Below, in pieces: positions 1-13,150 of a stretch of 64,000 bases of DNA (position 1 is its first letter; each line of letters begins with the position of its first letter). The DNA comes from Odobenus rosmarus divergens (taxonomy: Eukaryota; Chordata; Mammalia; Carnivora; Odobenidae). The DNA lies in contig NW_004451418.1 in assembly GCF_000321225.1 (NCBI RefSeq), positions 149,226 through 213,225 of the forward strand, written 5' to 3'. The notes below the pieces were generated by a model that ran no database searches, was not told the DNA's origin, and was given only the letters and a program-made list of their open reading frames with translations. The position numbers and the translations under genes are program-made.

Positions 1-87
1 GGGCCCATCTGGAGAAGGCTATGTGTATTGTAAATATTTTCAGTTTTCTGTATACCATGATGTTTTGCCATCTTAGAAAAATCTTTT

Positions 88-291
88 GGGGCTCCTGGGT
101 GGCTCGGTCATTAAGCGTCTGCCTTCAGCTCAGGTCATGATCCCAGGGTGCTGGGATCAAGCCCCGCATCGGGCTCCCTGCTCCATGGGAAGCCTGCTTC
201 TCCCTCTCCCCCTGCTTGTGTTGCCTCTCTCGCTGTGTCTCTCTCTGTCAAATAAATAAATAAAATCTTAAAAAAAAAAGAAAAATTTTTC
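88..291 (+). mobile_element. CAN-SINE (tRNA-Lys-derived)
   Basis: The head ggggctcctgggtggctcgg, the tRNA-like part ggtcatgatcccagggtgctgggatcaagcc, a CT-rich middle and an AAATAAATAAATAAAATCTT tail are all present. Imperfect flanking repeats (gaaaaatcttt and gaaaaattttt) suggest the target-site duplication. Confidence 0.93.
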
Positions 292-2876
292 TCACAGCCC
301 CTCCCTCGGTTAGAAAAGTCTTAGAGATAGCAAAGGATAGGGCCAGGAAACTGTCCTCCATGTGCAAGCTAACCAATCCCGAGTAACCTACCTACTCTAC
401 TTGGCCAGTGCATCCCAGGAGGCAATATTCCTCTGCCTCAATCATCCCAGGGCCAGTGCTATTGCCAGGCAATTGGTGACCCCTCCTAAAGCCCGGAGCC
501 TCCTCAATGAGGTTTTCAAACTAGCAATCCTAAACTGTTTACCTTGCCTTGCCTTGCCCTTCCAAGGAAACCCCCATAAAGGCTGTGGCCAAAGCACCCC
601 CTTCATTCCCGTTTTCTGCCTCCCAAGCACCCTGGTGTCTTTCCTATGTGGCCCGGCAAGGTGTGCCATGCAGCTTGTCTCTAGGATCTGTGAGTATAAG
701 AAATTTTGTTGTTCCCTCAACCTCTCCTCTGTCTCTTCTCTTGTGGCCACACCGGCTGACCGTCTCATAAAATATAAACCACGACAGCGCAGGACCAGTC
801 TTCAGGCTTTATGAAGCTGATTCCCTGGGCCTCCAGCCTTGAGTTGTGGGGATTAGCTGTCACTTGAGTGCTTTTGCAACAAGGAATCACAGCATTGATA
901 TTTCCATTTGTGTGTTTTCAGCCTGAGGACCCCATAAGAAAGAGCTGCTGGGATTCACCCTTCTGCTCTAGAAGTTCCTGGAGTAGTCTTTAACAGGGGT
1001 GGACTTTAAACACTAGTACCATTTAAATACTGTCTAGAAATCAAAAGCTCACTTTGTTCCAGGAGACTTCATATTTTTTTCTTCATCTCCCTCTTCCCCA
1101 ACTTAAACATGACCCCAAAAAAGTGCCGTCTAAGTTGTGAAGCAGGAAACAGACAGATGGCCAAGGTTAATATTTGTGTTTGGAAGCATGGTCACCGTGG
1201 AATGGGCAGTAGCCCTTGAGCCGCCTCCAAGGTTTCTCTTAGCCAGTGTGCTGGCCGAACAGTCCTGCTCTTCATTCGAGTTTTACGGTTTGGGAGGGAA
1301 CTGAGTGTTTTCATGGGAAGAGACCAACTAGGCTTTGAGGAGCCTGTGGCAGTGGTGGGGGTCAGTCCTCTGGGGTCCTGCTCCATATCTCCAGCTGCCC
1401 CCTTCCAACCTCTGGCAGAGATAGGAGAACCCACTGGGTCTGGGGAAACAGTGGAACTGATGGGGTTGGCTCAGCTAACAAATGCCCAGTGTTCCACCCA
1501 CTCTGAACCCAGTGCCAAGGTCCATCCTCCAGAGACACTGGCGGCTCTGTTCTGCGAGGCAGCAGCCTTGCGTCACTCCACTGGGGAAAGGTGCGTGCTA
1601 GACCTCCCTCTTGTAAAACCTAGGTCCACCGGGAGCAGTGCCAGAGCCCTGCCATTGGATACATGCAAGGCTGCTCAACTCAGGGAGGCAGCTCATTTTT
1701 CCACTGGTCCTCTGTGGAGGTCAAGGACACCTTAGATTCTTTTGGGGAAGAACGAAGGGGTGTGGTGTCAGCCCTTTGTTGTTGCCTCTTGAGTGGCACC
1801 ATGGGCCCCCCACCATTACCATTGCTGGATTCCAGTGCCCAAAGTCCTCATGGACCAGAAAATGCAGCTGAAATGGAGAAAAAGTTGGCCAACAGAATTC
1901 CCTACATTCTGCTTACTGCTTTAAAAAAAAAAAACAACAAAAAGAAAAGCCTGTATGCATACATGTAAAGACTAAACAGAAATAAAAACAAAAATTTTAA
2001 CTCTGGTTTCTTCATTTTTTTGTAATGTGGTTATATGGTCTTTATAATAAAAAAGAAAAGTGGAAAGGAAACAATTCTAAAATTTTCACCAATTTTTCAA
2101 GGGTAGAATCAGGGAGGTTCATGTTTCCAGGAGTCCAGCCTGGCGAATGTGTATAAACATGCACAAGCCTGCGGAAGGTGGTGGTGGATTAGGAGTGGGT
2201 GGGAGCAGTCTGACTGGACATGCTTACCTGTGTGGGGTCTGACCTCCTTACATGGAACCAAGTACGGTAGAATCCTGGAAGACTTAGGGCCTCTGCTATA
2301 CCTCAAGCCAAAGAAATCTTGGAGGCCGCTCGGGCTGTTTCCTGGGTCTGCCGTGGCTCATTAATCATGTCCGCCCCTGAATGAGCCTGGAGTGGAGTGA
2401 ACCCAGGGCCAGCACAGATACAGAGGGGCCAGCATAGTGGGCTAGGGGTGTGGGGTACATGGAGAAGATAAAGCCCTAGGAAGATGGGAGGAAAACAATG
2501 GATGCTCGAGAACATGGCCTTAAGGGACATCCTCTCTCACACTGAGTGGTCTAATCTTACCTTTACTTCCCAGGAGGGTGGGTATTTCCAAGTGTATCAA
2601 GGAGACCATTGAGAGAATAAAGCTTCATTGCAGAAAACCTCCCCTGGGCACAGAAATCTCTACTGGTAAGCCTTTTTCTTAAATTCTGAGAATCTCTGAT
2701 TCTAAATGAAGGATCTCTCCCCGATCTTTTCTGTACCACCTTCCCATTCCATTATGTAGACAACTCCCCCTTCCCCCTGCCTCCAGTTGCTTAAATTAAT
2801 TGTACCCATGTATCAGGGTCTGAAAAGTCTGATTCTAATGTTTTGTTGAAGGAAACTTTGAAAATCCAGTCTGGGC

Positions 2877-2910
<34 letters not shown>

Positions 2911-3019
2911 TTTAGATACTGTAAACTTGAGACCATCCCAAGACCTGCCCCTCCCCACCCCCAGTGATTCTGATTCCAATGCCAGTGTGTGGGGACTTTC
3001 CCCATAAAGAAGCAAGCAA
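292..3019. other. Intergenic sequence, nothing recognised apart from a GT run
   Basis: I see no gene here. Open frames of up to 150 codons on both strands (for example 362-814 and 1313-1735) overlap each other and resemble no protein. There are A-rich spots at 1921-1945 and the GT run at 2879. Confidence 0.6.
2879..2908. repeat. (GT)15 microsatellite
   Basis: An uninterrupted run of 15 GT units. It could be polymorphic. Confidence 0.98.
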
Positions 3020-3765
3020 TTCTTTGACACCAGTTGGTGTCCTGCCATTCAACTCAATTCTGACACTGTCTACCCCAAGATGGCTTCAGATCCCACAGGC
3101 TGAGTCCCCTGACACTGTCACTTCGCCTAACTTCATATACCAATCATAAGTCCAGGTTGTTACCTGTATTTCTACTGACTGGCTATAAATCAGAGGTTCA
3201 CATGACTCCCTCTTTGGGTTCAATTAATTTCTAGAGTAGCTCACAGAACTCAGGAAAATAGTTTACTCACTAGATTACCATTTTATTATTATGTAACTCA
3301 AAAACAGATGGGAGAGATTCGTAGGGCAATGTATAGGGAAAAGGCATGAAGCTTCCAACCCCTCTTTGACTGAGTGATCCTCTCTTCCCAAATCTCCATG
3401 TATTCACCAACCCAGATCTCCGAATCCTAATTTTTTGTGTTTTTTTTTTTTTTTTGATGGAGGCTTCATTACATAGTCATGATTGATTAAATTATTAGCC
3501 ATTGGTGATTGACTGAGTATCCAGCCCCTCTCCCCTTCCCTATGGGTCAGGGGGATGGGACTGAAAGTTCCAGTCCTCTAATTACCTGGTTGGTTCTCCT
3601 GGCAACCAGCCCTCGGCCTTAGGTGGGGTCCAAAAGTAACTTCATTAACTTAACAAAAGGCAACTCATTACTTAGGAAATTCTAAGGGTTTTAGAAGCTC
3701 CGTGCCAGAAATGGGGACAAAGTCCGAATATATATTTCTTATTATAAATCACAGTACCACACCCC
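3020..3765 (-). mobile_element. Solo LTR of an endogenous retrovirus, family unresolved
   Basis: The stretch resembles a widespread mammalian LTR read in reverse: gctcacagaactcaggaaaa, then ggaggcttcattacatagtcatgattgattaaat, then atatatatttcttattata near the end. There is no coding sequence and no second LTR, so it is a solo remnant. Edges are approximate. Confidence 0.6.
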
Positions 3766-5744
3766 CAGAGCTGGAGATCAAGACCAAGGGTACTTCTTGG
3801 CCGTCATAGATCACGGTTCTCCCCTTTGGGATGCGATTACTGTGAGTAACCCACCACCAAAAAGTCCACTGAACCCCAGAAAAGAGAATACTAAACAGAA
3901 AGATGGAATCAGCCTGGAATTGAAGCAATAGAGAAAGGAGGAGTTGAACATCTACAAGCAGAAGTGCTAAAAGTGAGAACATTCCTGAGTGGAGTAACCA
4001 TATGGAAACATACAGAAGCTGGTGGGCTAGGGGACCAACGGCAAGGCTGGTGTGGCTCTTGTGGCAACTCTGTGGAAACAGGGCTGCCCAGTTGACCTTG
4101 GGAACCCTCCCAGGTTCTGGATTCTGCAGGAATGGGGTTGGGGTCCCTGATGCCTTTTGTCCTACAAGTTGGCTGCAACCATTGGTTGTGGGACCTGAGC
4201 AGGTGCTCTGCAAACAGGGGTCACAGATGAAAGGGGAGCCCTGCATCTCAGGACAGGGCTGGGCCTTCTGTGGATTAGGAGGACTTTCCTAGGAACCACA
4301 GTTGCTTGGCCCAGTTCTGCTGCCCCCAGTCCAATAGGGAGAAACACATTAAAAGAAAGTAGATGGATTCCTTTTGTTTGTCCCCTGGTCCAAGTGTGAT
4401 CTGGGGAGTCTCCTTGACTTTTGGATTCAGAAACGTTCACGTGGGTGCACACTGAATTTAGCATTGTCTCTCGAGCCAGAAAGCAAGTGCCTGAGGAATG
4501 AAGCCCAACAGGGCCATTTTTCCAAGAGCCAAACTGGGCCTCCCTCCGGCACGCTGAGCCTCTGGTCTCCCAGGAGAGCAGTAGATGAGCATGGCCACAG
4601 CTTGTCTGGGTGGAGGTTCTGGCTTCCCCATGTGGGCCTCCAGGCATATCTGATACTGGCCTCCTGCCGGACCTCATTTAAGACCTCTGTGTGGGCGGCA
4701 AGGACTGGAAGTGGAATTTCTCACTTTCCCCACTCGCATGGGAATGCCACAAAGCAGGACTCGCTGGAGGTAAGGGAGGCCAGTGAAGGGGCATTCACCC
4801 CCATTGGCCAGGACCCTTCCCTGACCCTTCAGCAGCTTAGCATGTTGCAATATTTCCTCAGGAAAAGGCTCCATCCTTGGAGGCTTTGCCAGCAAAGTGC
4901 ATGAAAGCAATTTTTCACTCTTCTTGAGACATTCCTTCCTGCATCTCTGCCAGCCATGTCCTCTAGCTTCTCCCTGTCCACGCCCCAGATGGCCAGAAGT
5001 GATCCAAGCCAGGCGGGCACCCGCCTTCCAACACGCACACGTCATCAGGGGGCACCCTGTCAGGAGTATTTGACCCCTCCTTGTCCCTGTGTGTGATTTC
5101 ATCAAACGGGACATTCCAAGGCCCTCTGCAACATTTCATGTCACTTGTGCAATCTCCAAACTTGAAAGCAGAGAGAGCATGAGCCAGATATTTCAACCGA
5201 GGGCCAGGAATTCCACAAATTCATCAGGCTGGAGTGTCCCCTATGTGCTGGTGCGGTGAACTTGCCTTGTCACTCCTGGAAGGGCTGGGTAACACTGGTC
5301 ACGCCCTTGACTTGCACAATCTTGGCTGTTGGGCAGCCCCAGGCAGCACTGCAGGAAGAAGACTGTCTCCTTATTTTGGAAGGGTGGACTCCCGTGCCCC
5401 AAGGGTCTGTCACGGACTCTGCTGCCTCTGTCCCAGGTTCCAGGTCCTGTCACCACAAAGCAATGCTCTCTCACAGCTCATCTTTAATACACATGGTAGA
5501 CAGAACTGAGCCTTCTCTGCTCTGAAAGAAACATCCTGGAAATAGCTTAAAGTCAAAACAAATACAAAAACAAACAACCCATCCAGACCCGCAATCCGTG
5601 CCCCACTGGAAAAACAAACTCTGTCTGGGTTTTTGGGCAGCGAAGATTTGGGAAGGCCAGTCCATGTGTGTGGTTCCGGAATACTGTTTGAGTATTGTAA
5701 TTGATTGCCAAAATGGCTGCAAATTCTTCCTAAATTTGTCTGTT
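3766..5744. other. Intergenic sequence, nothing recognised
   Basis: Overlapping open frames of up to 176 codons occur on both strands in this GC-richer stretch, but none has a recognisable domain, conserved motif or paired splice sites. No clear repeat is seen. Confidence 0.55.
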
Positions 5745-6205
5745 ACTTTGAAGAGGTGAAGTCTGTTTCCTCACCTCTTGAAACTGGGCCAGACTGTGAC
5801 TTGCTTTGACTAAGAGAACGTGGCAAAGTGAGCATTTGTCAGTTCTGAGTCTGAACCTCAAGGAGTGTTGCACACTTTCTCTCACTTTGGTGACCACTAC
5901 ATGAACAAGCCCAAGCTAGCCTGCTGGAGGATGACAGACATGTGACTAGTCACCCCGTAGCCTCACCGATAGCCATTCAGCCACTGGACATGCGATTGTG
6001 GTCATTGTAAAGCCGGCCATCAGAGGACCCTCTCCCCACCCTGCCATATGATCAGAGACACACAAGAGAGTTTGCCAAGTCAGCTCAAAGGAGAAGAATG
6101 ACCCAGCGCATCCATAGCATTTTGAAAAATAATAAATGGTGATTGTTTTAAACCACTATGTTTTGGGGTGGTTTGTTATGTAGCAAAAGCTAACTGATAC
6201 ACCAA
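5745..6205 (+). mobile_element. MaLR/ERVL-type LTR remnant
   Basis: The 3' part is typical: an AATAAA at about 6130, then ttgttttaaaccactatgttttggggtggtttgttatgtagcaaaagctaactgatac. The upstream part is diverged. No internal retroviral sequence adjoins it. Confidence 0.6.
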
Positions 6206-6477
6206 CTCAGTCCATCATCAGGAGAAGGGTGGAGAAAGGTGAGAGAAAGGGACTTCAGAAGAGGGGGTTGTCACGCCTTTTGCTCAACCTTCCCATAGAC
6301 ACATCATGTCCTTGGCTTTATCAGCAATTCTAATTTTACGGACAAAGTTCAAATATGAGCCCTTAAGGTGCACAAGGGACTTTGTCAGGCTCCATAGCAG
6401 AGATAGCCCAGTGAGGAAATACTTGGGAATGTCTTGGCCTAACTAACCAATAGTTATGCTACAGGGGAAATTGGAGT

Positions 6478-6560
6478 ATTTTCTTTCCTTCTACCCTTCC
6501 TTTCTCCCTCCCTCCCTCCCTCCCTCCCTTCCTTTCCTTTCCTTTTTTTTTTTTTTTTTA
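6478..6560. repeat. Pyrimidine tract with CCCT units
   Basis: A run of C and T with about six CCCT units followed by a poly(T) stretch. An open frame over it is a low-complexity artefact. Confidence 0.95.
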
Positions 6561-7579
6561 ACTTTTTGCTTGCTTGTACTTCCTGATATTTTGCTAACAG
6601 GCACATTTTGTGTTTTTTATAATAAGAAAGATGTTGATTAAAGGCTATTATTTTAAAACTGGTGAAATAAAAGACATCAGCCTACTGTTTTCATGTTGAG
6701 CATGATTCAAGAATGGCTCAATTACACATGTTGCCTGGTTGTGGTGCTTCTTTCTCTGGTCTAAGCAACTAAGCAAAAGATTAATATTCAACCATTTATA
6801 AATGGTTGACAAGCTGCCACTTGTGACTTTGGGGAAACAGAGTTATTTTGGGGAGTTATTCTATATCATACCCTCTGCAGATTACTTTCGAGGCTGTTGT
6901 TCTCCACCAAAGGATCACATCTAAGAAAAGAATGAAGTCCTGAGATGCACGGAAACTAGTTCAAAATAGGCAATGGTCAAATGTCGAACTTTGGTAGGGA
7001 TGAGGTTTGCAGGCAAAGTTTAAAATCAGAATCCTGGTCTCTGAGTCTAGGAGGAAAATCAGCAACTGTTCTTGACAAAGTGGCTGGTAAGCAAATAAAG
7101 AAGGTGACAAATGATGGCACCAGGAGATGTTGCAATCTGCAACATGTTACAGATTAGCTGGCATTGTCCTCACCAGTGAGACCCGTTTTAGGGAAAGGGG
7201 GAAAATGTGGCTTGATTTACAGCTGATGATATCATGTGTCTAGTCACTGGAGATCAAAAGAAAGCTTGCCTGTAAAACACTGCTAATGAAATTGGAGCAA
7301 AGGGTAGGCTCTTCTCTTGGGTGTGTCAAAGGAAAGTTTTGCTCTGCATCAGGCCAGGAGGATGAATCATTGTATGTTCTTTGGGATGTGGTCGTGGCCA
7401 CATGACCTCATGTTCAACTCCAGCAGCCCTAACTCTGCAGATGTATCAATTGTGTGTAATCAGTCCTTTTAACACCTAGTGATTTGGGGACCTAAAGTTT
7501 CTTTTTTTTTCCTATGATGTATGACTTGAGACTTCCAGGTACTTTGTTTTGTATTTTCTTAGAAAGTCCCCGTTGCACA

Positions 7580-7645
7580 CGTGTGTGCTCGTACTTGTGT
7601 GTGCGTGTGTGTGTGTATGTATGTAGTGTGTGTTGGTGGTGCTAG
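7580..7645. repeat. TG-rich, alternating purine-pyrimidine tract
   Basis: Imperfect TG repeat with GTAT and CGTG units (gtgtgcgtgtgtgtgtgtatgtatgtagtgtgtg). Confidence 0.9.
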
Positions 7646-10499
7646 TGAGGGGACTGTGGAGAAGGGATTGACTTTCATATTCTCATTCTATAAGACCAGA
7701 TTTTGAACAGCTCACCTGTGATGACTCAGTATTTTTTTTTTTCCTGAAAACAGAAACTAGTACATGGAGGGTGAATTGACCTACATCTTCCTTAGATAAC
7801 CCTGAGGAGTGCTGAAGTCACTATACATTCAGGCAAGTCCAAGAAGTGACCGTCACATTGTCTGCAGTAGGGAATTAGCACAAAGGAGGACAAAACATCC
7901 CTCGCATGAAACCCCATCGAAAGGAAAATTCTACTATATTCTGGCGCTTGGGAGAAATTCCTCATGGAAGAACTTATTACCCTGCGTAAGGGCAAATTCT
8001 TTCTTAAATACAGTGGAAACCACTGGCCTTGCTTAGCTCCCTTCCGTTAAGTTCCATGTGCCCAAATTTCCACGGAATTCCTATTTCTAACACCACAGAG
8101 GTGCTGAAGAGCTGTCAGATCCACATTCAAAGCTTAACTGACGCACTCACATTTCCTTTCCTTCTGGCCTCTGGTTACTGAAAACATTTGCTGAAAATTG
8201 CTGTCCCACTCAAGAACTGTCAAAGGTAATTGTGTTGCACAAAAGTTACCGAGAAGCATGAAGTAATATGGTTACCACCTGGCGACTAACTTCATAGAAC
8301 CTGTCTGGTGAGCGCAAGGCTGGCCCATGTGTCCACACCCGTTTCTGTCTGAAAACCACGACAGCATACATTTGTGAGGAAGACGTGTCTCAGAGGCCTC
8401 TTAGGGGTAATTTACGATACAAATCCCTATGTAAAGGGCAGTTGTCAGGTCACCAAATCCAGTGAGGTCTGAGGTTCTGGGGGTGGCAGCGAGGGGGAAG
8501 ATGGGGGGAGAATTAAGGGCTTTGAGACTGTGGACCCATGTGAAGCAAGTCGCAGTACTTACTTCAAAAACAAGGGCTGGACTTGGCTATTCTCACAACT
8601 GGCAATGACCTTGGTGTCTAAGAAAATGAAAATCAGAGACTCAGGAGGTTGGGGGCAGGGCTTGAGAGTCTGAGTCTCCCCACCTTGGCCTCTGGCCTAA
8701 TCTGTGCTGGTCCAGATGAGCAGGAATCTCTTTTCCTCTTAAGATTTCCCAGAGAAGGAAATCCTCCTCATTCTCGAGAGCCATTTTCAGAGTCTCACAT
8801 TCTCCTTGAGATGGTTTTGACTTTACTTGAACTTAGAAGACCCCGAGAAACTCTCCTAAAACAGGTGCCTCTATTCATATGGCAAAAACCTCACTAAACC
8901 CCTAAATCCACTCAGGGATTTCCTAGGGAGGATCTAGTTCTGTCTGAAACTGTCTTTTTGGGTCTGAAATTGTGGCTGTGTGGATATGAATCTAGTGCTT
9001 GCTTGTCAGCACCCTAATCCGGTAGTCAGGGTGTGGTTCAGTAAAGGCACACTAGAACCAGGAATTTCCAACTGTGGGATCCAGGGTCCACATTGGAACG
9101 ATCCTGACATCGTTATAAAATCAGCCAATATAAGGAGGACTTGCTTTTTTTTTATCTTTGGTGATATTTGCAGTTGAGCTTTTGAGGTACAAAACAAAAG
9201 TTCTTGCTTCTCAGGCAGTCTCTAAATTGAAGCCAGGGATGGCTGCATAGTTTGTGGGGCTCAGCACACACTGAAAATTCTCAAAGAGCAGAAAAAAAGC
9301 TTTTTTCCTTTCTTTTGTGACCTCTCTCTCTCAACCTCCCATGGTATTTTTTTATTTGCTATTTTAATGTCACACTCCCTCAGGCATGGGGAGATTGGCT
9401 GGGTGAGTGCAGACCTTCACAAGCACCCAGAGCGGAGCCTAGCCACCAAGTGTGTGCACGACCAACCCCAATTGTCCCTGTACCTGCACCAGGCCCATGG
9501 GGGGCGGGGGCAGGGGCGCAGAGGCCACAGTAGCCTCTTGGTGGGGGTCAGGGAACAGGTGGCTGAGAACCCATGTGAGGGAGGTGAGGGGGCGGTAGGA
9601 GGTAGTGCTGTGCACGCACCACTGTCCTGTGGGACTTCATTCCCAATACGCAAATTCAAAGATAAAATTATTTAAAATGGTGACCACAGCATGAAATCCA
9701 AGTGTGAGGGTCCCTTCTGAGTTCAGGACCCTCTGTGCCTTCACTGGTTCTGGCTGAAGCTTATTTTCTCTCACGATTTCAAAAGCATGACATGACTCAC
9801 TGGCCATCTGAAATCTTATGGCTGGAGTCTTCTTTCCTGATGACCTTTTGATTCCCATTCTTTTTTATGTAATCTCTTTCTAATTCCTGGAAGCTTTTAG
9901 GATCTTCTCTTTAACCCTATCTTCTCTTCAGAAATGTCCCACTTCTGCATGTTAATGTGAATTTTTCATCATTTATTGTCTAGAGCCCTCAGAGAACCCT
10001 TCCGGTCTGGAAACCAATGTCTTCTGGGAAATTGTCTTGCATTGTTTCCTTGGTAATTTCTCTCCTCGATTTTTTTTTCTGTTCTGTCTTCTTGCAACTC
10101 CTGTTGTTGGATGTTGGGTCAGTCCCCTAATTTGCTTTCCTTTCTTTTCTGAGTTTCTGTCTCCTTGATCTTTGACTCAACTTTGTCAACTGTCAATGAA
10201 ATGAGTAAAATTTTTGCAATCATATTTTTCATTTTCAAGAGGTTTTTCCTCTTTAATTATTCATTTTTCATAGCAAACTGTTTTTATTTGTATACAATAT
10301 CTTTTCTTATGTATTTAAGAATACTAATAATATTTTCAATCCTTTTATTCATTCCTGCATTAATTCTGTTCCTCCCCACCTTTGATTTTTGTTCCTATTC
10401 TTTCATGTTGGGGACTTTTCATAATATCTGGTGATATGTTTATGTGGCATAAAAAATATTTGGCCTTTGTCCCATTTTCCCAGCACAGAACTCCTAAAA

Positions 10500-11200
10500 C
10501 CCTTTGAATCTCCTGATGGAGCAGAATGTCTTTCGTATGCTAATGAGATGACCTTTGGTTGAGGGGCTTCTAGATAGCTTCAGGATGGTAGCTGGTCTCC
10601 AGAAAGATCCAGCCATGATTAGAAAGTTAGGACTCTTAGCTCAACCCCTGACCTCTGGAGAGAGGTGAGGGGCTAGAGATGGAGTTGAATCACCAATGGC
10701 CAATGATTTAATCAATTCTATCTATGTAATGAAAATTCCTAAACCGCAAGGTTCAGGGAGCTTCTGGGTGGGTGAACACATGAAGGTGCTGGGAAGGTGG
10801 TGCCTGGAGAGGATGTGGAAGCTTTGTGACCCTCCCACCACACCTTGCCCCATGCATCTCTTCTACCGGGCTGTTCCTGAATTATATCCTCTATAGTAAA
10901 CTGGTTATAGTAAATAAAGCTTTCCTGAGTTCTGCAAGTTGTTCCAGCAAATTATTAAACCTAAGGAGGGGGTTGAGGGAACCCCCAATTTATAGCTGGT
11001 GGGTCAGTAGTACGGATGGCCTGAGACTTGTGATGAGCAACCAAAATGGGACAGTCTTGTGGGACTGAACCCTTTAACGTGTAGGATCTGACGCTAACTC
11101 CAGTAGACGGTATCAGAACCGAATTGAATTGTTGACTTGAATTATCTGACCCAGCTTGTGTCAGAGTGTTGGGGAAATGGTGTTGGAAAAGACACTGTTT
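10500..11200 (+). mobile_element. Solo LTR of an endogenous retrovirus, family unresolved
   Basis: The stretch has features of a known mammalian LTR type: ccccatgcatctcttctac..., ggctgttcctgaattatatcct, agtaaataaagctttcctgagttctg and cagtcttgtgggactgaaccctt. The AATAAA at about 10914 would be its polyadenylation signal. Edges are approximate and no coding sequence adjoins it. Confidence 0.6.
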
Positions 11201-12359
11201 TTGGTGCCAGGAGGGAAGAAAACCTCTCAATCTACTCAAAAGTGAGGCAGTATGATGGGATGCACTAAGACCATGGATTGGGACAATTTACTGTAGGGTG
11301 GTCAGGGAATGAATCACCACTTCTTTGAAGAACTCCAAAATGTCACTATTTGGAGGTCTTTTCTGAACTGTTTAGAGGGGAACCTAAATCTCCTGCCAGG
11401 GTGTATGTTTGTGTGTGTGCATATGCGTGTGTAGGTGAGAGTAGTTCTGGAAACAGTGAAGGGAAGGAGGATTGGGGGATCCACAGTATGACATGTAGAC
11501 CTTTCTTCACCCGCCCCCCAAGTCCAGTTACTCCAAAGAATCAGCAGCCAGCTTTCTGCAAGGACTTGAGAGAAGGGCTATTGCCTGAAGGAATGCAGGG
11601 GAGAGGAGACCTGAAGGGCTCAACCACATAACGGGCAAACTTCCAACAAACAAGGGGCCTTACTCTCACCTTTCTTTTGAAACTTTCGTTGCTTATAAAC
11701 ACTGAGCAGCTCAGAGTTTCTTCAGGGTGAAGGAGCTCTGTCCCCACTTGTCTGCAAGCAATTGGCTTTTTCCTTTCTTCACTTGCCAAGGTAATTACCA
11801 TTCTTCCATTCATCTCTCACCTTCCAAAAATTTGTTGAAAGCGTTTATGGCAAATTGTCTCTCATTCTCTTTGACCTTGTTGATTAATTTGTTTTTAAAA
11901 ATTCCATGGCTGTCATTATAATGAAATTTGGGTAGGAAGAAAAGGTAGCCATGGTCCAGTATTTTTAACCAGAAGTTTCCTTTGGAAATCTTAATTTTTA
12001 TTGGGGTCCAAACCCATGCACCTCTCTTTTAGGCAAATCCCTGCTGTTTACTAAGTAAACAGTAAACAGTCTAGAGAAATAGCAAGTTTTAGTCTGTATC
12101 TCATAGTGTATGCATATTTATTTAAATACAATTCAAATAATCCTGGTTATTTAGTATTTAGCTTTTAGTAGGGTAGAGGCAGAATTTTAGTGGGAAGTTA
12201 GGTATGAATGTGGCAAGAGTCATATAGGCTGATAGTATCAAGACTAGCTGGCAGAAAGGTGGCAGAAAACTTATAATAACAAGTTAAAAGAATGCATAAC
12301 AGTAGAACAGTTTATATAGGTACACACCCGTCCTACGCATTTCAAAACGCATTGCTGCA

Positions 12360-12720
12360 ATTAAGTGTAATGCTCATGTCATCTTCCTATTATGAAACCT
12401 TCTATGGCTCCCCACTGTCTGTAGATACAAGTCTAAAGTTCTCTCACTGTTCCATCTATTCCCAAACATTTGACCTGTGGTGCCAGCACAACACCCTGCT
12501 CTATTTCACCTTTCACTTAAGAAGTGTGAATTTCTTAGCATGGCACACCCTTTCTTGCCATCGCAAGTCATCCTTCAAGACCCATTTGAATTCTCAAGAT
12601 GTATTCTCCCTCCCTTCTCTTCCTTGTCCCCATGATTCTTGTTTAGATGTATATAACAGCACTTGTGAGGGATTTTGAACTTACACATCTGCCTTACCTC
12701 TCCAGTTAGATCAGATGCAC
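12360..12720 (+). repeat. L2/CR1-like remnant, uncertain
   Basis: The text aaaccttctatggctccccactgtctgtagatacaagtctaaagttc and ccttcaagacccatttgaattc fits a common old LINE-derived repeat. It gives a 128-codon open frame at 12292-12678 that I do not consider a gene. Confidence 0.45.
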
Positions 12721-12734
12721 TAAATAGCATGGGC

Positions 12735-13150
12735 CATTGTAATGGACTGAGTGTGTCCCTCCCAGGTTCATGTGTTGAAACCCAATTCCCAATGTAAAGA
12801 TATTTGGAGGTACGGCTTGGAAGGTAATGAAGTCAGGATGGTGGGGCACTTGTGATTGGGATTAATGCCCTTGTAAGAAGAGGCTGGAAGTGAGCTAGCC
12901 CTCTTTCCACCATGAGAAAATATAAGATGTTGGGCAGTCTGCGACCCAGGAAGAGGGTCCTCACTAAGAACCCAACCATGCTGCCCCTGACCTGGGACTT
13001 CTAGCCTCTAGAACTGTGAGAAATAAATACCTGATACTTATAAATATATTTGTTATACTCATATTTTCATTTAAAACTGGTATTACATAATATATATATG
13101 ACATATGACTATGATATATTTGTTATAGCAGCCCAAACTGACTAAGACAG
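12735..13150 (+). mobile_element. MaLR-type LTR (MLT1/MST-like) with internal insertion
   Basis: The start (ggactgagtgtgtccctcccaggttcatgtgttgaaa), the middle (ggacttctagcctctagaactgtgagaaataaat) and the end (ttatagcagcccaaactgactaagaca) are characteristic of MaLR LTRs. About 70 bp is inserted near the 3' end between two copies of atatatttgttata (13044-13057 and 13114-13127). Confidence 0.75.

Larger units (their letters stand above)
6206..10499. other. Intergenic sequence, mostly unique
   Basis: Contains the CCCT tract (6478) and TG tract (7580). I recognise no gene or clear interspersed repeat. Around 9890-10430 the sequence is T-rich and may be an old repeat I cannot place. A G-rich run lies at 9498-9518. 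Confidence 0.55.

Noticed and set aside
362..814. Open frame of 150 codons near the left edge (plus), with overlapping frames on the other strand
   Set aside because: No recognisable domain, no splice context and no similarity to a known protein; overlapping frames on both strands suggest chance.
4162..4904. Two long overlapping open frames, 171 codons minus and 176 codons plus
   Set aside because: They are shadows of each other in GC-richer DNA, with no recognisable protein feature.
6456..6641. Open frame rich in Ser, Pro and Phe
   Set aside because: Translation of a CCCT/poly(T) low-complexity tract.
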